DNA from: Plumapathes pennacea
Taxonomy: Eukaryota; Cnidaria; Anthozoa; Antipatharia; Myriopathidae
Direction: 5' to 3'
Assembly (NCBI GenBank): GCA_964036295.1
Contig: OZ038466.1
Span: 5,202,501 to 5,266,500 of the forward strand
Length of the DNA stretch: 64,000 nucleotides
Under the pieces are notes generated by a model. The model worked only from the letters and a program-made list of their open reading frames with translations, searched no databases and was not told where the DNA came from. Numbering within the stretch: the stretch's first letter is position 1; every line of letters begins with the position of its first letter. This document shows, in pieces, positions 49,101 through 61,700 of this stretch. Both the position numbers and the translations under genes were made by a program.

Positions 49101-52100
49101 TTTGTCGTAAAGTCGGGTTATCTCTGAGATGAAGTGATGTAGCCACCCGCCTTGGTTCTTGACAGGAAGAATGAAGTAGATGTCCGCATTTCTGTGCCAG
49201 TTGTAGCCCTCAGGGAAACATAACTCATTTCCTCCTCTTTCCAAGAAGACATACCTTGACAAGCGCACGGAGACGTTAGAATGAGCCCGTAGTCCTAACT
49301 GAAGTTCCAGAAGGAAGCGGTCTCCTTTCTTTTGGTCAACTGTTCGCTCAACTCGGATTATTTTTTGTAGTGAGTACTTCCTGGGAGAAAAATAAAAGGA
49401 ACATTGAGTGGAACAATAGATCTTAAATAACTTATTTCGTCCCCGTGACAAGGAAAAGAGACTGGGAAAGTGGATGGCCTGAAGTATGGAAATACGTTCT
49501 TAACGTCAATTGTGTTAGTCAGCGTTCGTTGCCAGTGCTACTAACTAAACTTTCAGGTCGTGTGGAAGCCCCGTTTTTCTTTTGGACAGATTGTTATAGA
49601 AAATGTATTCCATATTAGTATTAATTATTAATATTAATTAATGATATTAACCTTTACTTGAGTATGGAGTGTAAGTTGTGAATTTCCTGCTGTCTTTTTG
49701 TTTTACAAACTCGTTAAGGTCTCGATAAAGGTTCGCGCGTCCCTCAAAAATATTCTGGGAAAAAATCATTGTAGCGTTGTTATTTAAGATATATACACGT
49801 ACTATATATTGTTGTAAAGATCTGAGACTGAAGAATGGCCTACTATTACATTTTTGATACACGTTAAAGGTAGAGTGCGATCTAGATCAGATCGATGAAA
49901 GGTTTTTGCGAAAAATTAGGCCCTTCGGGAACTAAAACTTTGAGCGGCTGGTGTCGCGATGTTTAAGCTTGCTGCTCGCAGTTAAACAGGACGCGTCTTC
50001 AGTTCAACACAAAATGAACTACATTTTAATTATATTCAAAAACACGAGGTGTTGTGCACATGGCACATGCGCACGAACATTACAAAATGCAATCCAGCGG
50101 TCAACTTAATAACGTTACGTCACAGTTGGGTCGATATCACTCAAATTTTCGTGAGGTGTAAAAGACGAGCTTTTCTCAGTTACAGTGTCAGCGATTTCCG
50201 ATATTTTTTTTTTCGTTCCTGTTATATTGAACAGTTTGTATAAAAAACGGGTTCCGAAACGCTCCCTCCACTTTAAAAGAGAATAGAATCCTTCAAACAA
50301 AACGGATCAAAATTCGCTGACACATATTTTAGTCAACTTCATTCAGTATCAAAAAAAGTTGTTTGAGCATTTTTCAATCAAACCGACAAAAGTTTTGACT
50401 CCCGTTTCCGAAACAGTCAATTTTCAAATTAACCTAACTCGTTACTCCGACTTAAATGTGCTTGAAAACTATGACATCAGATCTATGTTCTGCAGTCCAA
50501 GACCTTTACAACGATATATAATACGTGCATGTACGTTAAATTGTAACGCTACAATTTACAATTTTTTCCGAGAGGGACTCGCGAACCTTTTTTTAACGAA
50601 TTACAAAAAGTAAACTTTACTTTGCTGACGTGCCCAGCTTTTATGCATTGACCAGGCTGACATTTACGTTTGAAATGCGCTTTCACTTTACTAAGTAGCC
50701 CGTCCACTTCGTTTTCATTTTTTGCATTTTGTGAACAGTTTTCAAGCAATTGTTTTTGGTCCAGTTCACGTTAAACTTATGATGTGCCGAGTCTAATACG
50801 TTCGATTTATGGGTAGAATCTATAACAAGGACCGGTTGTCTGTTTCTGAACTGGATGATTTTTCAGAGGCAGATAAACACATAATTCGTCGGGTCGGGTT
50901 ATCCGTCAAAATTCGTCTTCGGAGATATATATCTGGATGCGTTATCCGTCTAATAACTCGTCGTGAAGGAAAATCGGTCTCCAGTGTACTTTATGTGGTC
51001 GAATAAGGTAAGAAACAACTTTAAGAAGAGCCATGCATTGGGTAATAGGCATCATTTTTGACTCACGGACATGCGTATCTTATCTGGGAGTCTTTGCTTT
51101 CTACATTCTATCGCTCACTCACTCACCCGGCGTGTTAAACTTTTGGCGCGGTTCCAAAGCCATTGTTTTGTGTAATGCGATTATGGTGGGAGAAACCGGC
51201 TTGATCTTAAAGGAGCTCGGTCATAAGTTACGCATGCGTCTTTTTAAAATAACACGGCGCGCATAATAGCACGGCTAATTCAATTTGTTATGTATGTGAA
51301 CCTCAAAACAGGTTAAAATTCTCCCAAAATCAAAGCAAAACCTGACGGGTTTACTTCAAAGTACACGGACCTTACTCGCTAGCTTCTGCGGCGCTCAAAG
51401 CTAGCCATACTTCGAACGGCTTGTCAACAGTTCTCATTGTATAAATCACTGCCGGCTCAAATCGCAGCATATTTATTATAGACAGCTTTCCAACCCGAAG
51501 AATTTTAAATATTGAAAGAAAAAAGAAGTCGTCTGACTAAGCGATTAAGTTCCGATTCTGCTGAGAGGAATACAGCAGCTGAAACTGTCGACAGAAAATT
51601 ATTCATTGGGTTCGTGTAAACATAGGTCCGCAAAGCGTACGTGAAGCTATTTGCTAGTTGATGATAGTCTATGATAGGTAGTTCGTGTTACAACAGGGGT
51701 GAGAGTTCGAACTATCATCAAATATTATCACCGTTTGATTGGGGTTTTACACTATGTTATACTATGCCAGCTACGCACTATGCATGACCAAACACAAATG
51801 CACAAACATGACACTTTATTATATGATTATTTTGAGCTGATCGACATAAAAGGAGCAAAGAATAGCTTGGCAAAATATTTCAAGTCGTTCTGTAAATTTC
51901 TGCGAGGTAAGCCAGCTTTTGACTCGTTATAATAGTTTCGTATTAACGTAACACACACCAGCCAAACAAACCTGTTTCTCGTGCTCTTCGAACGGTGGTG
52001 AAATAGATTCACAGTAAAATTTCTTGTCGACTTTTCAGTCGATAATTCAGTAGTGACAAAACTCGCTCGAGACCAATTTTTATAAACAAACAACTCAGAC

Positions 52101-52712
52101 ATACCACAGTCGATCTGGTCATGAAATCATGTGTCAACAAACATATCATGAGAGGTAAACTAGACTTTGACTCGTTATAATAGTTTCGTAATGTATTTAT
52201 TGACCTAATGAGATGGGTCGAACGGCTGTTAGTCCAAACCGCCGACATAGAAGCTATTTCCATATATGCACAAATAGCTTCAAAAATCACTCGCCCATAG
52301 CTGTAGACAAGAACAGCAGGCTTCTATATTATATTCAAGTGATAGAGTCAGTAATACACACAAGAATATGGCTAGCATAACTTGCCGTCTTCAATGATTT
52401 CGAAACAAAGAACAGCCTTCATGCAAACTTGCGAAAATTATCATTTCCATTGCAGCGCCCGTGACGAGCAAAACATTTCAATCGGCAATGGATTAGAAAC
52501 AGTGAAATTTGCCTTGGCGACTGCTCGATCTCCACCTACTGAACTTTGCTTTTCCTTCCTGATAATCTCAGTTTTAAGACAAATGACGTTGTGTAATTTG
52601 TACTTTGTTGCGCTCGAGCTTCGCTTCGCTTCATCCGCCATTAATCAAATTTCGAAACCATTTCGAAAGAACCTCGTTTCCAAGTCAGCTCGAAAGAGCC
52701 TGGGAAATAGTT

Positions 52713-52744
<32 letters not shown>

Positions 52745-55700
52745 AGCAACCGTAGTCAATCAGTTCGTAGTCGATCAGAAAAACGCGCGTTTATACCACC
52801 AAGTGTTAGTTCCAATGATGGGTGCGAGTTCTTTTGCGTAACCTTGATCAACATCCATCTTGCGGCAAAACTTCCCACGTGAAAGAGAATGTTCTGTTTA
52901 TTATAACATCATATATGAAATGCGCACATCAACCAGTCAATCAACTCCCGTCTCAGCTGCCGCCTGTTGTTCCGCACTTCCGCCTGTCAACAATTCACAC
53001 AACCAATACTACACATGTGTGCGTCCTTGTGGGTGGGTTCACACTAGGGCGCTAAGTCTGACTTAGTAGCGACTTAGCGATAAAAACGCGTCTGAACGAC
53101 TAAGACAAAAAAATATATTTTTGACTTAGTGCCGGTGTAAGAGTCTTTTTTGCCCCCCTGGCAAAAATGCCTCCCCGGGCATTATTGCCCAGGCAAAAAT
53201 GCCTCCCGGGCTTTTACGCCCAGGCAAAAATGCCTCCCCGGGCATTTTTGCCCAGGCAAAAAAGCCCTCTCTGGGTAAAAATGCCCCCCATTCACAAAAT
53301 CATCGATTTCGAGTTACAAGTAATTCTGATCAACAAATCCGTGCACAGCTCGTCCGTGCGTAAACATAGGATACTGAAATAATCAAATTCTAGCCAACAT
53401 CTGGATGTAATCAGTTCATACTGTCAAGTGCTGCGTGACCTGTGGTGTCTTTGATGAACTGTTTCGGAGGAGTGAGGTGGGCGGACGGATGGACGGAAAG
53501 AAAGGGGATGGTGGCGGGGGGGGGGGGGGGGGTGGGGGGAGGGGGGTGAGGAATTCCACTCGCCCTCCTCGTTTTATTCGTGCACCCCGCCCTACCTTAT
53601 TCGTCACAATCCGCGTGGGACTAGAAAATAAAATAGTTTCTTTCGGGAGAATATCCCCATTTGCCAAACTTAGCGTGCGGCGGAAACAATTATCGCTGCT
53701 TTTTTGTGTTGAAATCGTTCTCGGTTTACGGTGAATTCTGATATAACAGAGAACGCGTGGCAGAAATTAAACCTGACAGGGTTAGGGTTAACGGCGAACG
53801 TCTGAGAGGTCTCTCTCGGAAGACATTTCAGTTCAGCGATCTGGGAACTTTTCAACTAATACTGTATCGAATAATAGCTTACCCACGTTGTGCCTCTAAT
53901 AGTACACTTTTACCTTTTCAATTGCGTTTAGTAACTTGACAGCCGGATACACTAACTATTCAGTGGTGGACGAGAAACAGGTACTCCAAACGTCAATATT
54001 TCACGTTCAAACTTTACCCTGTACAGAATGTCATTGAAGTTGTTTGTTTCTAAATACAACGGCAAATATTTATTTGGTCTTTGTTGAAATACATTTCCAG
54101 TTAAGTGGGAAAAGCACAAGTTGCGACCCTTAATATGATTATTGTACTTTGATTAGCAATTGTAACTTGACATATCATGTCGGATACAATTGGCTTATCA
54201 TAGGCGAAAGCCAGATTGTCCAAAACGACTCACATTTGTAACGCTTGCCGAGGGCACGGAGCAGAACGAACTCACAGGTCACTAACATAACACTTTAATT
54301 ACAAACGGTCTGAACGCTACGAGGAACCTCAGAAATCCCCTTCACAAGTCTAAAGTACACGTACAGTCATACAGTAGAACAAAGGCTATACAAAAAAGCG
54401 AAACAATAAAGAAAGGCTACTTCACAATAATAATCAAGTATTGTACTAAACGGATATTCCAAAGATATCTGAGTTGTGACTCAATAGATTCAGACACGTA
54501 TTGTATTGTAATCACTAACTAAACGCAACACAGTGTTCAGTGTTGGTTACAATATGATTAAACAAAATAAAAGAACGAACTTTTTAAATAATAGCTTGCC
54601 CGAAAGGCTATCAAAACAGCAATTTGAAATTTGCTGTCGAAGATGACAAAGGTTTTGCCCTCGGAAATGCCAAGACAATCAATGACAGAGAAATCGCAGG
54701 CAGCCCACAATTTATTTTAGAAAAGTTTCAAAGCAAACCGCAAACCTGATTTCAAAGTTCTCGAAATGGAAGGGAAAGAATATAAAAAAAGTGAGGAGGG
54801 TAGTACCCTCCTTCCCCCTCTCCCCTGAGTTATATATATATATATATATTTTGTTTTTTTTTTTGCGTGTTTTCTTTTCTCTCCATTGGCCCTCCCCTTC
54901 CGTTTGAGGAGGTGTTAAACAGACGCCGAGGTCAACCAGCGTGACGCGCGTCACGGAAGGTGCACGCTCCCTGTGGAGTAAGATAAGAAAGTCCGGAATC
55001 GGTGTCACATTTTGGCGCAACTGAATAATTCTCTTTTATGACGCCTTAGAAGAGTCCTGGTATTGTGCTAACCTTTTTGAATATGCCTTTGTTTGTATTT
55101 AAGTATCCTTGTTTGGCTAGAGTTATTAGCAACTATTGAAACGACCTTTCTGAACGCCGGGCATTTTAGCCCAGAGGGGGAAACTGTATCTACAGCATTT
55201 TTGCCTGGGCGGAAATGCCCGGAGGGCATTATCGCCTGGGATAAAATGCCCGGGGAGGCAAAATATTGGGGGAGCATTTTTGCCCACTACACCGGTGTAG
55301 TGGGCAAAAATGCCCCCCCAATATTTTTCCTCCCCGGGCATTTCATCCCAGGCGATAATGCCCTCCGGGCATTTCCGCCCAGGCAAAAATGCTCTAGCTA
55401 AAGTTTTCCCCCCCCCTGGGCTAAAATGCCCGGCGTTCAGAAAGGTCGTTTCAATAGTTGCTAATAACTCTAGCCAAACAAGGATGCTTAAATACAAACA
55501 AAGGCATATTCAAAAAGGTTAGCACAATACCAGGACTCTTCTAAGGCGTCATAAAAGAGAATTATTCAGTTGCGCCAAAATGTGACACCGATTCCGGACT
55601 TTCTTACCTTACTCCACGGGGAGCGTGCACCTTCCGTGACACGCGTCACGCTGGTTGACCACGGCGTCTGTTTAACACCTCCTCAAACGGAAGGGGAGGG

Positions 55701-58700
55701 CCAATGGAGAGAAAAGAAAACACGCAAAAAAAAAAACAAAACAAAACAAAACAAAATAGAACTCAGGGGAGAGGGGGAAGGAGGGTACTACCCTCCTCAC
55801 TTTTTTATATTCTTTCCCTTCCATTTCGAGAACTTTGAAATTCAGGTTTGCGGTTTGCTTTGAAACTTTTCTAAAATAAATTGTGGGCTGCCTGCGATTT
55901 CTAAGTCATTGATTTTCTTGGCATTTCCGAGGGCAAAACCTTTGTCATCTTCGACAGCAAATTTCAAATTGCTGTTTTGATAGCCTTTCGGGCAAGCTAT
56001 TATTTAAAAAGTTCGTTCTTTTATTTTGTTTAATCATATTGTAACCAACACTGAACACTGTGTTGCGTTTAGTTAGTGATTACAATACAATACGTGTCTG
56101 AATCTATTGAGTCACAACTCAGATATCTTTGGAATATCCGTTTAGTACAATACTTGATTATTATTGTGAAGTAGCCTTTCTTTATTGTTTCGCTTTTTTG
56201 TATAGCCTTTGTTCTACTGTATGACTGTACGTGTACTTTAGACTTGTGAAGGGGATTTCTGAGGTTCCTCGTAGCGTTCAGACCGTTTGTAATTAAAGTG
56301 TTATGTTAGTGACCTGTGAGTTCGTTCTGATCCGTGCCCTCGGCAAGCGTTACAAATATGTGCCGTTTTGGACAATCTGGCTTTCGCCTATGATAAGTCA
56401 ATTGTATCTGACATGATATGTCAAGTTACAATTGCTAATCAAAGTACAATAATCATATTAAGGGTCGCAACTTGTGCTTTTCCCACTTAACTGGAAATGT
56501 ATTTCAACAAAGACCAAATAAATATTTGCCGTTGTATTTAGAAACAAACGACTTCAATGACATTCTGTACAGGGTAAAGTTTGAACGTGAAATATTGACG
56601 TTTAGAGTACCTGTTTCTCGTCCACCACTGAATAATTAGTGTATCCGGCTGTCAAGTTACTAAACGCAATTGAAAAGGTAAAAGTGTACTATTAGAGGCA
56701 CAACGTGGGTAAGCTATTATTCGATACAGTATTAGTTGAAAAGTTCCCAGATCGCTGAACTGAAATTTCTTCCGAGAGAGACCTCTCAGACATTCGCCGT
56801 TATTTGGAGAAAGGAGATTGCAACGATGCCTTTACTAAATCACAGAAGAGGGAAGTTAGAAGAAGAGCGACAAAGTTTTTTTATCGGCGATGGAGTTTTG
56901 TTCTACCTAGATGCCAGTGGCGAGGCACACAGAGTGGTAGAACAGGACTCAGAGCGCATTCGGATTCTCAAGGCCTGCCACGAGGGACTTGGAGTTTCCA
57001 AACAAGCCTTGGCTCTGGAGAAACTATTTTATTTTCTAGTCCCACGCGGAATGTGACGAATAAGGTGGGGCGGGGTACACGAATAAAACGAGGGGAGTGA
57101 GTGGAATTCCCCACCCCCACCCCCAACTACCATCCCCTTTCTTTCCGTTTATCCTTCCGTCCGTCCGTCCGCCCACCTCACCCCTCCGAAACAGTTCATC
57201 AGAGAGACCGCAGGTCACGCAGCATTTGACAGTATGAATTGATTACATCCAGATGTCTGGCTAGAGTTCAGTGTTCTGAATTTGATCATTTTAGTATCGT
57301 ATGTTTACGCACAGATGAGCTGCGCACGGATTTGTTGATCAGAATTACCTGTAACTCGAAATCGATGATTTTACGAAGGGGGGGGGGGGGGGCATTTTTG
57401 TCCAGAGAGGGCCTTTTTGCCCGGGCAAAAACGTCCGGGGAGGCGTTTTTACCTGGGCAAAAAAGCCCAGGGGGGCAAAAAAGACTCTTACACCGGCAAA
57501 AACAAAGGCACTAAGTCTGACTTGAGCCACGTAAAAACCTGACTTAGGGCTTACTTAGTTAATTGAATTTCCGGAAAGGTGTAGATTTCGCAGCATGATG
57601 ACTTATATGATCGGTTGCGCAGCCACGTTCCATTTCTCCTTCGCCGCCTCCGCTGTATCAGTAGCACGATCATGAGCAGGAATTGTTCATTTTCTAATGC
57701 GAACTGTTCTTGCATTCGCTCTCTGATAAGCATCAGATTATTCGCCACGGTCCTATTTATCATTAGTTGAAGATTTAGCGAATAAAAAACAGTGGCTATG
57801 ATCGCTATTCTCCTGTTTCTTGGGATCATTTTTACGGCAACAGAGCAAAAGACCAAATGTTCGCCTTAATCACGCCTTGCGCAAGTGTCTGAAATACAGT
57901 ACTCAAGGGATTAAAATGCGGGGATGTGTAATGCGTTAGATGACAGCTTAAAAGACGTCTAATATTTCGTCAGGTCGCTTCTATTACCAGTGTGAACCTT
58001 TAAGTCGACGTAAGGATTGTCTCTGCATTTCCGGTCGTCTCCGACGCAAGGATAGAACATGGTTCTATCGGGACGATCGAGTCGCTTCTGACATAAAGGA
58101 TCGTTTGAAACAATCGCAAGAGTGTTTCCATATAATCGTCCCGATTGCTTGACAAAAACTTCTGCGACAGAGACGATCCTTACGTCAGAGACAATTATAT
58201 GGAAACCAGGCTTTAAGGAGACTTAGCCTAAGTCGCCTTAAGTCGGCTTAGTGATCTAGTGTGAACCCAGGTATCGTTTTTAAAGTGCTGTGAAGTTTGT
58301 TCTCAGCTTGTTTTACGAAAAGAGACAAGAAACGGTGTGTATATAACTTTCCAGTTCATCTGTGCGTACGGTTTCGAGAACATCGAGTACTATGTGCGTG
58401 ATGTAATTCTTAATGCATGAGGATGAACGAGGAGGACACGTGCAGGTAGTCTTTATTGCAACATTTCCCTCGTGGAGCTATAGATAGGTACACATTAGTA
58501 CTAATATGGGCTGGTTGCAACAGAGTTACCTTTGGACAGTGATCACCCGATCATATCATATTCAAGGGAAGGGCATAAATAGCAGGTCCTCACTAGCAGC
58601 CAGGTCACAAGCAGTAGCGTCGGCACACATCGGCACAGCAATTCGCGATCCGCTACTTTAGTTCCCTGCCCACCCACCCATGAGCAGTCTATGATTATAG

Positions 58701-61700
58701 TACTTACATATGTTAGTGTCAAATATTATATCTATTTTGTATGTTTGTTACTTAATTTGTGTTATGACCAGTTGGAGCTTTTATCAATATTGTATAGGTA
58801 ATCAGTATATATTATATATGTGTATTTATCAAGCAAGGAATCAAGTTGTAATAAAGACTGCAGGTACCCAAATTGTGAGTCTTACTGGGTTAAGGTGCAT
58901 ACATCGTAGCTATCAATTTTGACCAGCGACAAGAAGGGATGCGTCCACGGATACGTTGGACTCTGTCGGGACAGCTCCTCGTCAGGTTAGTTGGCGTTGT
59001 TGTATTTAAACCACCTTTTCGAGCGGATCAGAAACGCTTGAGAGAAGGAAGGAATTTTCTGATCCAATAAGTCGGTTTGGATGATGAATTTCCGCAATGG
59101 TTCGGATGATATCGTTCGTCAAGCTCACGGGAACCAATCGAACTTATTTCACGGCATTTTACGTAAGTTTTTGTTTTTGTATTTGCACCGTTATGCGGCG
59201 GTGTTTTGTTTTATTTTATTTTATGTAAGTTTTTTTTATTTTGTTTTGCTTTATTTTATTTTATTTCTAGTCTGCAGTCTGCAGTCTGCGGTCTGCAGTC
59301 TGCATTTGTCCGACACCGGAGAGAAACCCCATATGGTTCGTTTCCAGTGTTGCACAACACATGCACTTGGTCACTGTCGGATGTGACGCAGTTGACTGTC
59401 ACAGGTCGCAATTAATAATAAACGTTCTGCTTCACTCGTGTCTGGAGCTGCGTTTGGTAGTTGTTCTTCGGCCTTCTAAGGCTCCAGTGAAAGGCAAGAG
59501 CGCACTGGCCTCGGTCCGTTACAATAGGGACCTTAAGCAAAACTAGGACGCGACGGCAACGCGAGGAACCAGGAAATATTGTCTCTATATTCCTATGTTT
59601 TTGTAACTTTCCTTATTCTCTAGGTTGCCTAATTTAGTTTTGTTTTTGCCGACGGTCCATTGCGTTCAGGCGTCTCTTACTGAGACCAAGGACGGCGTAA
59701 TTTCTCGAAATGTCGTCCACGTCCTGACAACAGCGTAAAAATGAAGCATTTGAAGTCGCACGCGAGAGCACGACGACCCCAAGATCATGTCAATTTCACA
59801 TACTCACGTGCGCCTTTTGTCTTCTGCAATAAGTTTTATTGTTTCACCGACGTTGCCGTCGTCCTCTCCCGTCCTCGTGTTTAAGGTCCCTATTAGCATT
59901 TAGACAACTCGCCTAGACACAGTGTGACCACATGCAACCTTAGTGACGCACTCAAACATCTTTGCCCGTTGCGCGCGTTACAGTTAAGTTCTTATATTTG
60001 CGAGGCGTGTTGGGAGAATTAGAATTAGGACCTAAATGATTGTGGCTTAAAGGTGTGTGTCGAAAAAAACTTTAGAGAAAAACAACATCAGTGTGGACGT
60101 GGAGGCTTCTGTTCGAACTGGGAACTGTGCAGTTTGTCACTTTGATTAGATGTGATTGTTACAAAGGTCTCAAAGGCACACCTGCCAATGTGCTATAGTG
60201 TGGACAGCGAAAACTATTCGAAAACGACAGTATGGACGGAAAACTTTTATGTCAAGTACTCGAGATTAAGCCAACAAAACAATTCACTCTCAAGAATCGG
60301 AGTCAAAATGTGGAACAGTATCCCGCCTGAGCTCCGAATGTTATCGAAGAACAACTTCAAAACCAAGTTACATAAGTTATTGCTGCAGGTTTTGGGGGAA
60401 GAGGATGATAGCTTAGCCAAATACCGGTAAAACCATAGTAACCTTGTATTTTGTACCTATCTCGTTTTTTTCTCTTCTGCCGTCCTATGTACGTATATAC
60501 CTCAAAAGATATGTTTATATCATCAGTGTGTTGCCAGTTTTCTGGCGCCGAATTATTTTAATATGTATATCATATGCTTTGCTTTTATGCTTTTTGAGAA
60601 TTTATTTACTTGTATAAATACAAAATTGGATTACGCAAAATTAGTAGCATACTACATCTCCCTATACTTACCCGGGATGTTGCTTTTCCAGCGCTTTTAC
60701 AAATTTCTGGACAACAAATTGAACCCTTCCCTCCTGCACAACTTCATTTCCCAAGGACCAGCTTTCCGTGATGGACTTGAAGGCCGTCTCATCTTCAGGA
60801 AATACGGACGCCGGGTGGATCAACAAAACACCGGCGTATTTTTTTAATGGTCCACGAACGATGAAACTTGGCTCGTAATGACAGTTGGGCAAAGCTCTGT
60901 CGATATCCTTTTCATCCGCATAAGGGAGCGCAGAATTTCCAAGAAACTGATTTTCCCAACGCGTCTCATTTCTTTGTTTAGTTAAGACATCGCCGCCATA
61001 AACAGAAGTCTGACGCATTTCATTCGGATCAGTGTAGAACGGGGATAGGTATATTCCGCGAATAATCTCAAAGCAACTCCAACCTGGCAGTTTCCAATAG
61101 ACTTCGAGATGACTGTCGCCGAACCCTTGTTTATGAAGGGCTTCGATGAAGTAAGATTTGTTCGCTTCTAGAAAAAATTCCCTTGACATCTGAGAAGGAT
61201 ATTTTTTGTAGTCTCCATACGTGGTCCAAGCCGATGTGTTGAGCGAAGAAACGCTCGCTACAAGACCCACGTTTGCTGGGTTCTGGTCCAAACTGAGCCA
61301 CAGTTCAGAGGTGTCGTCCGAAGAGATTGCGAACTGATAATATCCTGAAAGCGGGGGTTTGACGAATCCGAAAATTCGCTGGCCAAATTGCGTGTCTTCG
61401 TTCTTTGCTGATGCGAAATGCCAAACGTGAAATGCTTGGTTGGGATACGAAGGATACAGTGGAGTCTGCTGCAGTTGATGGATTCCAGTTCCACACAGAT
61501 CGAACCATTTGTTAACATTAAGTCCTCCTGTTGTGTCATTTACAAGTTGTAGAAACGAACTGCATTCCGCGTCAGTATTTTCCGAGGCATTATTTGAAAA
61601 CGGCGGTAATGTTTCAGTCTGGTATCTTAACATAGCAAACACACAAAATACAGAAAAAATACCAAGAAGCACTCGTATCCATGGTTTTGGTATCCTCACA

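Larger units (their letters stand above)
53131..57497. mobile_element. 4.37-kb near-perfect palindromic element
   Basis: Outer ends GCCGGTGTAAGAGTC and GACTCTTACACCGGC. The arms (53131-55293, 55294-57497) are reverse complements with very few differences over most of their length and meet at a 24-base perfect palindrome centred at 55293/55294 (CCCACTACACCGGTGTAGTG). Clusters of GGGCAAAAATGCC-type inverted units lie at 53150-53295, 55150-55430 and 57390-57480. Each arm also has the same coding-poor middle: a G-run, a TTATTCGT-containing block and an AT-rich block. Arms differ mainly by one replaced block (53642-53788 versus 56803-57018). No transposase recognised. Confidence 0.9.
53034..58271. 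mobile_element. decayed element with GGGTTCACACTAG termini, host of the palindrome
   Basis: GGGTTCACACTAG at 53034 and its complement ending near 58271, both followed inward by AAGTC/GACTTAG-type repeats. Inside, beyond the palindrome, a minus-strand frame at 57551-57856 resembles a HARBI1 N-terminus. No clear target duplication remains. I read it as an old PIF/Harbinger-like element into which the 4.37-kb palindrome was inserted; the superfamily is uncertain. Confidence 0.5.

Noticed and set aside
52382-52882. 166-codon plus-strand frame
   Set aside because: Contains a valine run from the TTG microsatellite and a dispersed repeat; not a gene.
54712-55863. Mirror-image frames of about 100 codons near the palindrome centre
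   Set aside because: The same frame appears on both arms because of the palindrome, and its composition is low-complexity.
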